Below, in pieces: positions 31,756 to 41,997 of a DNA stretch of 64,000 nt; the stretch's first letter is position 1, and every line of letters starts with the position of its first letter. Source of the stretch: Dipteris shenzhenensis (Eukaryota; Polypodiophyta; Polypodiopsida; Gleicheniales); the NCBI GenBank assembly GCA_047967505.1, contig CM106539.1. One strand, 5' to 3'. A model generated the notes under the pieces. That model was given only the letters and a program-made list of their open reading frames with translations. It was not told where the DNA came from and made no database searches. A program made the position numbers and the translations under genes.

Positions 31756-33900
31756 CCTATTAGCATTTCCTAATCCTTTTAATTAGGTGAGGGATGTGAT
31801 GTGCTCCTTTTTGTGGGGCAATGTCTTGTTTGGTGCCTGTTTAGTGACACATGGGTATTCATGGGGGGATTGCCCCTCTAGCACATCATAGGACCCAAAC
31901 CATCCCCTCCTTGTGCCCTTAAGTCTTGCGTGGACCTTTATAACTCCCTTCCCACTTGCACCCACCCTAGATTATTCCATTTGTTCTATTTTGATGTAAC
32001 ATCTCTCTCTCTCTCTCTCTTAATATTTAATGAATTGTAGGTTTTGATTTCAATTAACTCTATTGGAACAATTTGCATACTTATGGATACTAAGTTTATA
32101 TTTATTAATGTTTACTACATTGCACCATCTATATACTAATTGATAATACGAAGGAAAAAAGATGGAACATATAATCTATTCATACTAAGTTCATATTTAT
32201 TAATGTTTACTACATTGCGCGATCTATATACTTATTGATACTAAGGAAGATGCAACATATAATCTATCTGATATAATCTTGGCATAGCGAGAACATTAAC
32301 ATATACTATTGGCATCATGCTAAAGTAGGGCTCTATAGAACTATATTTAGACACTTGTAAGCAATTCAAAATATCTAGATTTGGTCCAATAGTTTGTTGC
32401 TAACTCTTCTCTTTAACTTGCATAGGGGAAATATAGCTAGTTGTTATTCTTATGTTTGCACTTTGGGTAGATGCAATTCTACTTAAGTTACCTTGGAAAC
32501 ACCCTGATAAATTAAAGCTAATAGTAGCAACAAGTTTTCTCGTCGTAAAGTGATAAGACATCATAATTGTACCATAGAGGTTCCAGCAGGTCTCTCATCT
32601 AGTATTAAAGGCTACATGTGACTTGCATTGTAATATACTTGTTGGAAAAGATGCATGAGTAAGTTTCAATTCCAATATGCATGCGTGAGTTTCAATTGCA
32701 ATATGCATACTTAAATCAAAAGACCAACATTAAAGACACTTTAGACTTGAAGATATATGGTGAAGCATAGCTTCACACTTGAGCAACAACCCATTTGTGT
32801 GGCTGGACTTGGCTAGGGCAAGGAATATCGATCCGTGGGATCAGTATATGGTAGGTTGGCTCTTCGTCGACCAAAATCAGTGAAGGGGAGGTGGATCTAT
32901 CTTATTAGGGCAGTGACGGATAGCATCCCATAATCATGGCCAACCAACAATGGGTGATCAGGAAAACAAACCAACAATGGCGGATCTATCTTATTAGGGC
33001 AGTGACGGATAGCATCCCAGAATCATCCCTCATAGTTGTGGCAAGTCAACTAATGGGTGATCAGGAAAACAAACCTTCGAAAAATCTCGCCCAAAGCTTG
33101 TATTGGCATCTCATAAAGGAGAGTTTCGTGATTCCATTACTCAACCGAAAATCAAGTTCTTTTCTTAAAAAATGCATTGTTCTCCTAAGGTTGTTATCCT
33201 AAGTTTGCAAGTACATAAGGATGCTAGCTCCTGATTGCTCACGAATCAGTAGTTGCTATGCATAAGGATGACAATATGAATTCATTAATTCATTGCGTAT
33301 ATCCCCTAAATGGCTCTCACCTATGGGGGGGTCTAAGCTGGAAGGTGGTGTTGATCGGGCTTTCTCTCACTATCTTGTTTATTCGTTAGCTTGACTACTT
33401 TTATACCTCTTAATTACATCGCTTGAGCGATTTGATCAAAGAATTGCATAACCCTAGTAAGGGCTCCTTTTTAAGGAATGAGTAGGCTATTGGGGTAGAG
33501 CAACATTGAGTTCACCCGACCATCCCCATGGTTGGAGCACTGCTTGGCATAACACCCTCTATGGACCATCCCCACTATTCAAGCATTGTTGAGTTTACCT
33601 TCTATGGACCCTCCCTTGGCTGCTCTATCGCTACACGTGTGGGAACAAGTTCCTGGACCATCCCCACACTACTACTGCTTCATGGGTAGCGACAACATGG
33701 GAATAGGGAGGCCCCAGGGTTACTTCCTATCCCAACCCAGGGTTTAAGGAAAGAGAGCCTCAGCTAAGCATTCGGCAGGTTAAAATTTCAAATTGATTGG
33801 TTGGATTACGAGACTAGCTAGTTAAAATTTGAGCCTCTTCCTGGTTGGAATTTCAACTTTGCTAGATTGATTGCCATTGAATAGCGACACTGCCCCAGCG
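31756..33900. other. Intergenic stretch between copia element and PPR gene
   Basis: No protein is recognised. It holds a (CT)n tract at about 32,002-32,020. A 95-bp tandem duplication lies at about 32,089-32,279 (ACTAAGTTYATATTTATTAA twice). A duplicated block at 32,891-33,075 contains GGATCTATCTTATTAGGGCA and GGGTGATCAGGAAAACAAAC, each twice. TTTATAAC near 31,937 could be a weak TATA. Confidence 0.6.
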
Positions 33901-33934
33901 TAAAGGTTCACGGTCGGCCGTCTTGCTGGCCCTT

Positions 33935-34211
33935 CACGTGGGGGAATAAATCGGGGTCGACGATTTGGGCCCAAAATTTGGTGAGTGGTCGCCGTCCTTG
34001 GGGAATAAAACAGGGTCGACAAACTGGGGCTAGAGAGTGGAACACTCATCAAATTCTCGGCACTTTCCAGCCTCCAGTCCATTCCCCACTGCGTAAAGGG
34101 CCTGGGTCGGCCAAGATGCAATAGCAACCGTTAGATAGCGCCGCATTTACAGGGAATGTGACCGACCCATTTGCACCTCCCCTCATGATCCTCCCTAAGG
34201 CCCTCCACGTG
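33935..34211 (+). promoter_or_regulatory. Putative PPR-gene promoter: two G-boxes and a TGGGCC palindrome
   Basis: CACGTG occurs at 33,935-33,940 and 34,206-34,211, each continuing as CACGTGGGGGAAT. Between them TTTGGGCCCAAA (33,964-33,975) is a perfect palindrome that presents TGGGCC, the site II core bound by TCP factors, on both strands. Site II elements are common upstream of plant genes for organelle-targeted proteins. Function here is inferred from position, 130-400 bp before the PPR start codon. Confidence 0.45.
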
Positions 34212-34338
34212 GGGGAATGGCCTGTGGTCGCCCTTTTCTGGCCAATGGCTCGCGACCGACCGGGACCGCGGCCTGGGAGGTGTGCATCAGTCACAACAAA
34301 ACACATGGTGAACTCCATCATTGCTGGCAAACGCTCCC

Positions 34339-36735
34339 ATGGTTCTGGACGCGGCCTTCTTGGCCACCCTCTCCTCCCCCAGAAGTTGCAAAGGTAAGCT
34401 TAAGGTTACGGCAAGATCTCCCCCTTCCCTGCAAGACACATCTTCAATCGAGTTTGCCGTGGATCGACTAACTCATTCAGGCATTTCCACGACTCCAGCT
34501 GCTCTTGCTCCCCTTTTACGGTCTTGTGGCAATTCCAAGACCTTACTGAATGGCAAGCTTGTACACCAACACATCATCAAACGCGGGCTTGAGCACGACA
34601 GGTTCCTTGCCAGCCTCCTTGTACAGATGTATGATAATTGTGGTGCATTAGGGGAAGCGCTGCAAGTATTTGCAAACATGCACGACCGAAATGTGTTTTC
34701 GTGGAATCACGTATTAAAAGTGTATGCGCATCTAGGAAAATGGGAAAAAATCATTGAGCTTTTTGATAGAATGCAACAGGAAGGAGTCGTGCCAAATAAA
34801 GTCACCATGCTCTGCACCCTTTCTGCATATGTCAGCCAGGCAGCTCTAACCGAAGGCAAGAGGATACATGCCCGCATTATAGCGAGCTCGCTCGAGTTGG
34901 ATGTTGTTCTGGAGACCGCCCTTTTGCACATGTATAGCAAGTGTAGCAGTTTTAACGACGCCAATAAAATTTTCAACATCATGACTGAACGGAATGTGTT
35001 TTCCTGGACTGCCATGCTCGGGGCTTACGCTCAATTGAGACAAGGCAAGGAAGCCCTCCAGCTTTTTCAACAAATGCAGCAGGAAGGAGTCCTGCCAAAC
35101 AAGGTCACCTTCCTCAGCGTTCTTGCTGCGTGCACAAACGAGGCGATTCTAGTAGAAGGTGAGAGGATTCACTTAGGCATCCTACATAGCGGGATCGAAT
35201 TAGACGTGGTTGTAGGAACTGCCCTTGTAAGTATGTATGGCAAATGTGGCAGGCTGCAGAAGTCACAGGATATCTTTGAGAATTTGCCCGAGAGAAGTGT
35301 GGTTTCATGGAATTCCATGATTGCAGTGTATGGTGCTTATGGACTGGTCAAGCAGGCTGTCCAATTATTCGAACAAATGCAGCTGGAAGGAGTGCTGCCA
35401 GACAAGGTTACCTTCCTCAACTTACTTCCTGCATGTGCTAGCAAGGCTTCCGCAGATGAAGGCAAGCTGATCCATGCAGCGTTGTTGAACAGTGATTATG
35501 AACAAAATGCTGTCGTGAGAAATGCTCTCGTCAACATGTATGGCAATTGTGGTAGTCTTGATGACGCACGTGCAGTATTCTACAAACTTCCAGACCCAGA
35601 TTTGGTTTCATGGACAACCATGATTTCCGTCTGCACTGAAAGTGGGCAAAGCAAAGAGGCCTTTCACCTCTTTGAACAGATGCATGTCATGGGAGTTGCA
35701 GCAAATAGGGTAACTTATGTCATATTACTACGTGCATGTGCCAACCAAATTGACGTAGCACAAGGGAAGCGGATGCATGTTCACATACTTCACAGCAAAG
35801 TTGAGCAGGATGTGGTTATAGAGAATGCTCTTGTCCACATGTACGGCACGTGCAGCAGCCTGGAGACAGCGGAGAGAATATTTTACCAGATGATGGAGCG
35901 GGACGTTGTTTCTTGGAACATCATGATTGTATTATACTGTGAGAATGGGAAGCATGAGGAATCTCTCCAACTCTTCGATGAGATGCAGCAACAAGGAATG
36001 GTAGCAGATGAGGTAACCTTTGTTAGTGCTCTTACTGCTTGTGCCAACCTCGCAGCTCTGGCTGAAGGGGAGCAAATACATAGGCGCATTTTGGACCGTG
36101 GATATGAATCAGACATTATAGTATCAAATTCTCTTATCAGCATGTATGGCAAGTGTGGCAACCTGGAGAAAGCTCGGAGTATTTTTGATGAACTTCATGA
36201 GCGGACAGTGGTTTCATGGTCTTCTATGATTGCTATCTATGCCCAACATGGACAGGGCGAGGAAACCCTCTGGCTTTTTGACCAAATGAAGCAGGCTGGA
36301 ATAGCCCCGGAGGAGGTCACCTTCCTCAATGTTCTTGTTGCATGCAGTCATGCAGGTCTAGTCAAGGAAGGTTATCAATGCTTTCAATCCATGAAGCAAG
36401 TTCATGGCATCCCACCTGCTATGGAACATTATGTGTGTATGATTGATATGTTTGGGAGAGCAGGACAGTTAGATAATGCAGAGTACCTAATGAACAACAT
36501 GCCATTTCAACCTAATGTTGTGTCATTCATGGCATTGCTTGGTGCATGCAGATATCAGGCCGATGTAGAGCGCGGCGAACGTGCTGCAAAGCGTCTTTTT
36601 GAACAGGATCATGAGAATACTGCACCGTATATAGTACTATCGACTATCTATGCTGCAGCTGGTAGGGAAGATGATGCAGCAAAGTTAATTGACACAATGC
36701 AGGAAATGGACCTTGTTGTGGGAGCATGTGATTGA
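34339..36735 (+). CDS. PLS-class pentatricopeptide repeat protein, intronless, truncated E region
   Basis: This 798-residue frame encodes about twenty PPR units in PLS order. Six clear S-to-P junctions (NVFSW, NVFSW, SVVSW, DLVSW, DVVSW, TVVSW) are spaced about 100 residues apart. Typical phrases are ALVSMYGKCG, EGVLPNKVTFLSVLAAC and VACSHAGLVKEGYQCF. PPR proteins bind organelle RNAs; PLS members usually act in C-to-U editing. The C-terminus enters an E-like motif (HYVCMIDMFGRAGQLDNA, YIVLSTIYAAAGR) but stops at GACD. The end of E, E+ and the DYW deaminase are absent, so it would need a DYW partner or have another role. I chose ATG 34,339, the first Met, after an upstream in-frame TGA at 34,309. 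Residues 1-40 are Ser/Arg/Lys-containing, consistent with a transit peptide. No internal stop. Confidence 0.92.
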   Translation: MVLDAAFLATLSSPRSCKGKLKVTARSPPSLQDTSSIEFAVDRLTHSGISTTPAALAPLLRSCGNSKTLLNGKLVHQHIIKRGLEHDRFLASLLVQMYDNCGALGEALQVFANMHDRNVFSWNHVLKVYAHLGKWEKIIELFDRMQQEGVVPNKVTMLCTLSAYVSQAALTEGKRIHARIIASSLELDVVLETALLHMYSKCSSFNDANKIFNIMTERNVFSWTAMLGAYAQLRQGKEALQLFQQMQQEGVLPNKVTFLSVLAACTNEAILVEGERIHLGILHSGIELDVVVGTALVSMYGKCGRLQKSQDIFENLPERSVVSWNSMIAVYGAYGLVKQAVQLFEQMQLEGVLPDKVTFLNLLPACASKASADEGKLIHAALLNSDYEQNAVVRNALVNMYGNCGSLDDARAVFYKLPDPDLVSWTTMISVCTESGQSKEAFHLFEQMHVMGVAANRVTYVILLRACANQIDVAQGKRMHVHILHSKVEQDVVIENALVHMYGTCSSLETAERIFYQMMERDVVSWNIMIVLYCENGKHEESLQLFDEMQQQGMVADEVTFVSALTACANLAALAEGEQIHRRILDRGYESDIIVSNSLISMYGKCGNLEKARSIFDELHERTVVSWSSMIAIYAQHGQGEETLWLFDQMKQAGIAPEEVTFLNVLVACSHAGLVKEGYQCFQSMKQVHGIPPAMEHYVCMIDMFGRAGQLDNAEYLMNNMPFQPNVVSFMALLGACRYQADVERGERAAKRLFEQDHENTAPYIVLSTIYAAAGREDDAAKLIDTMQEMDLVVGACD

Positions 36736-36850
36736 TGCTGCATGAAGGCTTATTGGATGTATTAGGACCACTGCACAGAGCAAGAGGAAGCGGCCTATAC
36801 TCTTGATGAATGTTGGAAGGTATAGTGGAAAGTATTAAGCTGTTTCTGTG

Positions 36851-37067
36851 CTGCGTTCTAGATCATATTTGAATCTTGTTTGCACTCTATTCTGTATGTG
36901 TTGCCTCCAGATCATATTTGAATCTTGTTTGCACTTGTGTTGCCTTCTAGAGCATATTTAAGGTTTTTTTGCATTCCATTGTGTATGCCTTGCCGTCCAT
37001 ATTTTTTGCAATCCATTGTGTATGCATTGCCTTCCAAATTATATATACGGCTTGCTTGCACTGTACG
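36851..37067 (+). repeat. Five degenerate 40-50 bp tandem units just after the PPR gene
   Basis: Each unit resembles TTGCCTTCTAGATCATATTT followed by a TGTTTGCA and CATTGTGTATG phrase. Units start near 36,851, 36,901, 36,940, 36,990 and 37,027. They lie 115 bp past the stop codon, so are probably in the 3' UTR. Confidence 0.8.
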
Positions 37068-37439
37068 TGGAGGTTATGTATTTTCAAGTGTTTGTGCTTA
37101 TGATAAGCCTTGTAAGAAGTTTGTAAAAGGAGGAAGAAGAGCTCGAGCTCCTAATGTTTTGTTTCTGAGGCCCTTGGAGAGCTCTGAGCACGATTCCTAG
37201 GAACATTGCTCATAAAGAGCCTATGTGTGATGTTAATGCTGAATCTGATGTCAAGAGGTTTCTCGACTTCTAGGTTTTGATAAAAAATTTCGGGTCCGAC
37301 CACCAACTAGTACAGATCCATCTCCCTTCAATCATCAAATTTGTAACATGGCCTTTGAAAGGCCCTCCTCTACATATAAGGCATGTGGGATCCTGATGTT
37401 TGCAGAACGGGCATGCATACGTGGCTCAAAAATTGTCAA

Positions 37440-38560
37440 GACCACCGAAAAGTGAGCCAAAGTGGAGACCCCTGAGGCAATGCAAATAGTGTTGTCTCTA
37501 TCCAATACCCGATCGCCTACATATGTATGGGCATGTGACGTCTCCTATTCGACCAAGAGAATACTAGTGAGAAGGACAAAGACCATTTGTCCAAGAATCT
37601 CTCCCATTGAACTCTATCAATCCGTGCATATGGGCATGTGATGTCTCCTGTTTGACCAAGAGAATAGGAGTGGGTAGGACAAAGACCATTTGTCCAAGAG
37701 TCTCTCCCACTGAACTGAAATGGGAAGGCATCCTAGGTGGCTTTCTCTAGACTTTCCCCTTTCTTATCTGAAGGTAACTCCACCATGTTGAAGTCACCCC
37801 CAAGAATCCACAAATATGCAATGGGGGCCTAGGATAACAATTCCTTCCAAAACAAGACACATTCCTCTCTATTGTTGGACCGACCTTACATCCACCAATC
37901 AAAAGTAAAATCCACAGTGCTCTAGAGGGAAGAATAATGCAGTGTCCAAAACCTAGGGGGAGAAGAGATATTGGCATAAGATTTGTGAACGACCGCCTGG
38001 ATGGGAGCCCAACCAAGGGCCCATTCAAGTGAGGCTGTGAAGCCTAGCCCTAGGAGGTAGTCTGTGGGGTTGATATCCCACAGGCCTGTCAGCTGTTTTA
38101 CAGAGCAGAGGGTCTGTTACTTGGCATATTCACAGACGGGACAGTCTGTGGAAAATGGGCAGTCCACCAGCATAAGCAGGGCACACCTAGGTCCCCTCCC
38201 CTCTATTTACAGGGCAGTTGTCCCCGTTGCCAGTAGGCTCATGTGCAGCCACTGATACCTCAATAGGAGCATGCAGCACAACAAGAGTGTCCCTAGAGAA
38301 AAAGGATTAATGCTTGAAAAACAACAATTCAAATCAGCAATGCGCGAGGGTGCTGATCATGGGAAATACAGCGAGCAGGGATCAACCAAAAAAGCATGAC
38401 CCCTCTCTATCAACCATGCAGCCATCCCCTATGTAACGTCACGTTGCATCCTCAGTGTGTTGGCCACAATCCGGAGAGCTCATTTCCAAATCCTCTGTGC
38501 TGTTGTGCAACCCCAAAGACAATGAGGAATCATCTCTAGACGAGAGAGGTTGCAGGGGAA
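37440..38560 (-). mobile_element. LINE fragments: endonuclease and zinc-binding domain
   Basis: On the minus strand 37,759-37,803 encodes GGDFNMVELPSDKKG, the Asp-Asn-containing motif of the AP-type LINE endonuclease. RDSWTNGLCP and TCPYARID follow toward lower coordinates. A separate stretch at about 38,330-38,560 encodes IPHCLWGCTTAQRIWK, the zf-RVT signature near the end of ORF2. The RT between them is missing or out of order, so this is a rearranged or composite remnant. Confidence 0.6.
37507..37722. repeat. Two-copy tandem repeat, period about 112 bp
   Basis: CATATGGGCATGTGAYGTCT, GACCAAGAGAATA and AAAGACCATTTGTCCAAGA each occur twice (about 37,510-37,620 and 37,622-37,722). The duplication copies part of the LINE endonuclease text. 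Confidence 0.88.
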
Positions 38561-39096
38561 CATATGAATAGTTCAATGGAGCTTGTAAATCTCAAGGTAG
38601 TGCTAAGTAAGCTTTGATTCTACTAGCACAACATGGCACCAAGGTGAAAATAGTGATGAAAGACAGAAAAGATGCAAAAGAAGACGATAGGTGTGAAGAT
38701 GTTCTGTTGGAGCTAGTGAAAGTATTGAGGAATCATTATCATCTAGATGACGGAATCCTCTAACCATGAGAAGCTTGTATTTTTCTTTGTTCTGATCATA
38801 GGGGTAGTACCCCACGCTCCGGTTTTCTACCGTTGATCAGCCTCAATGTATGGATTTTCTTCTCTTTTGAAATAATATTATCAGACACACCTTTTTCCGT
38901 TAAAAGAAGAAATTGAGATGGTGTAAACACTAGCATAGCTTCATCGTTGCACAGCCCTAATCACCTTCGATGTGCAGGTTCAATCAAGCTTTTCAATGTC
39001 CAGCATCATCTTTTGTGGGGCAATGCTTCCCTGCACCCATGTACCTTGTTATATGGTCTGTATGTGGCTGTGATGGCGTGGCAGAGATTTGGCTTG

Positions 39097-39734
39097 TGGT
39101 AGAACCCGACAGCAGCTCTAGGTTTTGTGGCTTCCCACAGTAGCTCCCCCCACCAGGGCGGGGCCTAGGCAGTGTAACAAAGGGTAAATTTACTTAGTTA
39201 GCGTTTAGAATGGTGAGCCTTTTAATGGCTTGTAAATAAAAAGTCTTTTAGCAAGGGGAGCCATAAGTTGCCACGTGGCATCATAGGCTGACCATCCCAT
39301 AATTAAACTTGTAATTGATGCCAGGCACACACCTATAAAAGGGTACTATCTATGCAATTTATTTTCTTAATGCAAACTTGTGGTCACTCATTACAGCTGA
39401 AGCTTGAATAGTTTTAAGCTGAACTAGGATGTCTTCTCCTAGCCCAGGAATCTTCTTTCCTAGCCCTGTTTGTAGGCCATCTTCTCCCAGTTCTAGTGAT
39501 GCCCTATAGGCCCTGGTATGTGCCTTGTAGGCATTGGTATAGGCACTTAGTTTATTGTGTGCCTTTTATGCCACATAGGACACTTAGTCCTATGTGACGC
39601 CTAGGACACTTAGTCCTAGGTCTAGGTACCAGTACTATGTACTTTGTTTTTACACACTACTCAAGATTGACATGACGGCTGTTTCTTTTGACTCTTTGTA
39701 CCTTACACTCGCTCTTTCATTCAACGATCCTACA
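39097..39734 (+). repeat. 5' LTR of the truncated copia element
   Basis: It contains CCTATAAAAGGG (TATAAAA at 39,334-39,340), a plausible promoter, and ends CCTACA one base before the primer site. Two hairpins lie near its 3' end. The left boundary is uncertain by perhaps 100 bp. Confidence 0.6.
39572..39620 (+). other. Two consecutive hairpins with the same 5-nt loop
   Basis: CACATAGGAC-ACTTA-GTCCTATGTG (39,572-39,596; 10-bp perfect stem, given here in arms) is followed three bases later by CCTAGGAC-ACTTA-GTCCTAGG (39,600-39,620; 8-bp perfect stem). They lie downstream of the TATA box in the LTR, hence in the transcribed part. Confidence 0.85.
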
Positions 39735-39735
39735 G

Positions 39736-39747
39736 TGGTATCAGAGC
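39736..39747 (+). other. tRNA-iMet primer-binding site
   Basis: TGGTATCAGAGC, exact, one base after the LTR end. Confidence 0.95.
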
Positions 39748-39779
39748 AACGGTTGACTCGTCTCCTCCCCCCCGGATTT

Positions 39780-40014
39780 GTACCAGTGCTCCTTCATCCG
39801 TACAGTCCATACGACTGTACGGACGATCGTACTCACAGCTTGCTTTCGTACGTGCCCGCGCTGCTGTACAGCAGACGTACTTTGATTCCGTACATCTGAT
39901 CCGTACAGCTTTCGTACATAGTACCAGGATCCGTACAGCCTCCGTACGTTGTACTTGTGCTGTACATTGGATCTGCTCTGTACAGTGGTACTTGTCCCAG
40001 GATTCCCGTACAGG
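39780..40014 (+). promoter_or_regulatory. GTAC-dense leader segment (18 GTAC in 235 bp)
   Basis: GTAC occurs 18 times, often as CCGTACAG, CTGTACAG or TTCGTAC. Chance would give about one. GTAC is the core bound by plant SBP/SPL transcription factors, including those for copper response. No regular period is seen. It directly follows the primer site in the untranslated leader. Confidence 0.8.
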
Positions 40015-40635
40015 TTTGGCACGTGTGAAATCATTTGTAGTATATTCTCAAAAATTGGGGCTTTTGAGGGCTTTTGCTATCCTTATCTTCCTTCTACTGT
40101 TTGAAATCTTCTCAAGTCATTTCAACAGTTTGGAAAGCCTACATCTTGAGGTCTATACTTTGGGACAGGTGCACTTTTGCAGTCAATTTGTGGACAGCAA
40201 GTCCTAATTTTGCAGTTGCAAGCCTTGAGGCTATTTTTTGGGATTTGATCTGCAATTTCTTATTTGATTGCAATACATTGGGTCAGATTGGAGAACATCG
40301 AGTCACATTTGCAGGACATTGAGTCAGATTCTCATACATTGGGTTACATTTGCAAAAATCTCAGCAAAATTTGGGGCTTTTCTGCATTTGCCCTCTTTTT
40401 GGCCTATTTGCCCTCATTAAATTGGGGCTTTTGCCAGATTTGCTATTTTTGCAGTGAACATTGCCTGACACAGTCACATTTGGGTCAAATCTGCATTTGC
40501 TCTTTAATTTGGGTTGGAAATTTGCAGAATAGTTATTTGCAGATATTTGCTGTCATTTTTGGACAGCCAGCTCTTTGCAGTGATAGCTTTGAGGCTTTTG
40601 GGTTTTCAGGTCTTTTTCAGGGTATCCCATTTGCA

Positions 40636-41815
40636 ATGGCTGGCAACAATCAAGATCTATTTGGCATTCTTTGTGAAGATGATAAGTTGGATGGCACCAA
40701 CTATCCAAGGTGGTCTTATCTCACGAAACATATTCTTGTTGCAAAGCATTTGTGGAATATTGTTTCTGGGGTTGATATGAGGCCAGCCAATGCTACAGTG
40801 GTTGCCTCTACTGCTGGTCCCTCTGCAGGGGGTACTCCTCCTGATGCCTTATCTTCTAGCACTCCTGCTACTGCTCCCCCAACTCGAGAATAATCAAGAT
40901 GGGATGCAAGAGATGCGAATGCACATTCTTGTATTGCTTTAACATATAAGAGAATCATTATTCCACACATCCGGTCTTGCAGGACAGCAAAGGATGCTTG
41001 GGACAAATTGGCTTCTTTTTATCAGATTCGCAATGAAGCACGTGTTGCATTTTTAAGAAGACAGTTGCAACAAGTCAGTATGAATGAAGGTGATTCTATG
41101 GATGCATATCTGACAAAGGTAAAGGATCTCATGGAACAACTTGCCAATATTGATGAGGTGGTGCCAAATTCTCAGCTTGTCAGTACCACATTTGAATGGA
41201 TTGCCAGATACATATCAAGGGTTTGCTACAACCCTTCGGTTAGTGGCCATGGGTAATCCAGATCACTACTCTTTTGATCAGCTTGTCACTTTGCTTTTGC
41301 AGGAAGAGCAAAGTCGTGCTAATAGACAAGCTATTATTCTTGATCATGCATTTGCTTCACAGCAGACAGGAAGAGGCAAGGCCTCCAAGCCTATGGGCAA
41401 GCCTAAATCTACGCATAGCAGCTGCAATTCCTCCCATGCATCTAAAAATACAGCAGATAAGTCGAAGAAGAAAAGATGCAACTATTGTCGCAAGATTGGA
41501 CATGACATTTCAGAATGCAGAAAGCGCATTGCTTCGGAGAAAAAGAAAGCAGGATTGACAGTTAATGCCTCACATGCAATTGAATCCCACGAGCCAGCAG
41601 ATGCTTCACATGCACATGCTCTCCAGGATGATTGGGCATGGGCTGTCCACTGCTCATTTGATCCCTCCAAAGTTGATGCACTCTTTACTTCTAATGATGC
41701 TCAGTCTTGGTATTTTGATAGTGGTGCTTCCAAGAACGTCACATCTTGCATGTACTTTGATGGTTCAGCTCTGGAATTTCTGCAACCTACATGCTGTACT
41801 ATATCTTTGCAGTGT
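40636..41815 (+). pseudogene. copia gag and protease start, broken
   Basis: The ATG at 40,636 begins MAGNNQDLFGILCEDDKLDG, then WSYLTKHILVAKHLWNIVSG. A TAA at 40,891 interrupts the frame, which then continues (AKDAWDKLASFYQIRNEARV, LMEQLANIDEVVPNSQL). A frameshift near 41,200 leads to LVTLLLQEEQSRANRQ, the zinc knuckle CNYCRKIGHDISEC (41,477-41,518) and the protease active-site start WYFDSGAS (41,708-41,731). After about 41,815 the sequence becomes G-rich and unrelated. Confidence 0.88.
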
Positions 41816-41997
41816 CTAGGGGCTGCTCCAAGCAGCTCATACAGGGCAGGGGCTTGGGGGGGGCGGGGCGCGGGCGCTGGGGGCTGAGAGAGAGAGAGAG
41901 AGACTGTGCAGCAAAGGTAATAGGCAAATAGAGACACAAAGGGGTAATAAGGATAGGATAAATATTCATGATGCTTCTGCTGGGAATGGGTCAAGGG
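41816..41997 (+). other. Junction sequence between copia remnant and RING pseudogene
   Basis: A G-rich stretch (41,845-41,885) is followed by a (GA)n tract and about 90 bp of ordinary sequence before the first recognisable exon. It could be leader sequence of the RING gene. Confidence 0.4.

Larger units (their letters stand above)
39097..41815 (+). mobile_element. Ty1-copia element truncated in the protease region
   Basis: The plus strand shows an LTR ending CA at 39,734, an exact primer site, a leader of about 0.9 kb, gag, zinc knuckle and the first residues of protease. Then it stops matching at about 41,815. No integrase, RT or second LTR follows. The 5' LTR boundary is not fixed; I place it at a TG near 39,097. 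Its gag is related to, but clearly different from, that of the element at 26-31 kb. Confidence 0.8.

Noticed and set aside
34321-34338. An upstream start for the PPR gene at 34,321
   Set aside because: The codon there is TTG. The first ATG in frame is 34,339, in good context (CCCATGG).
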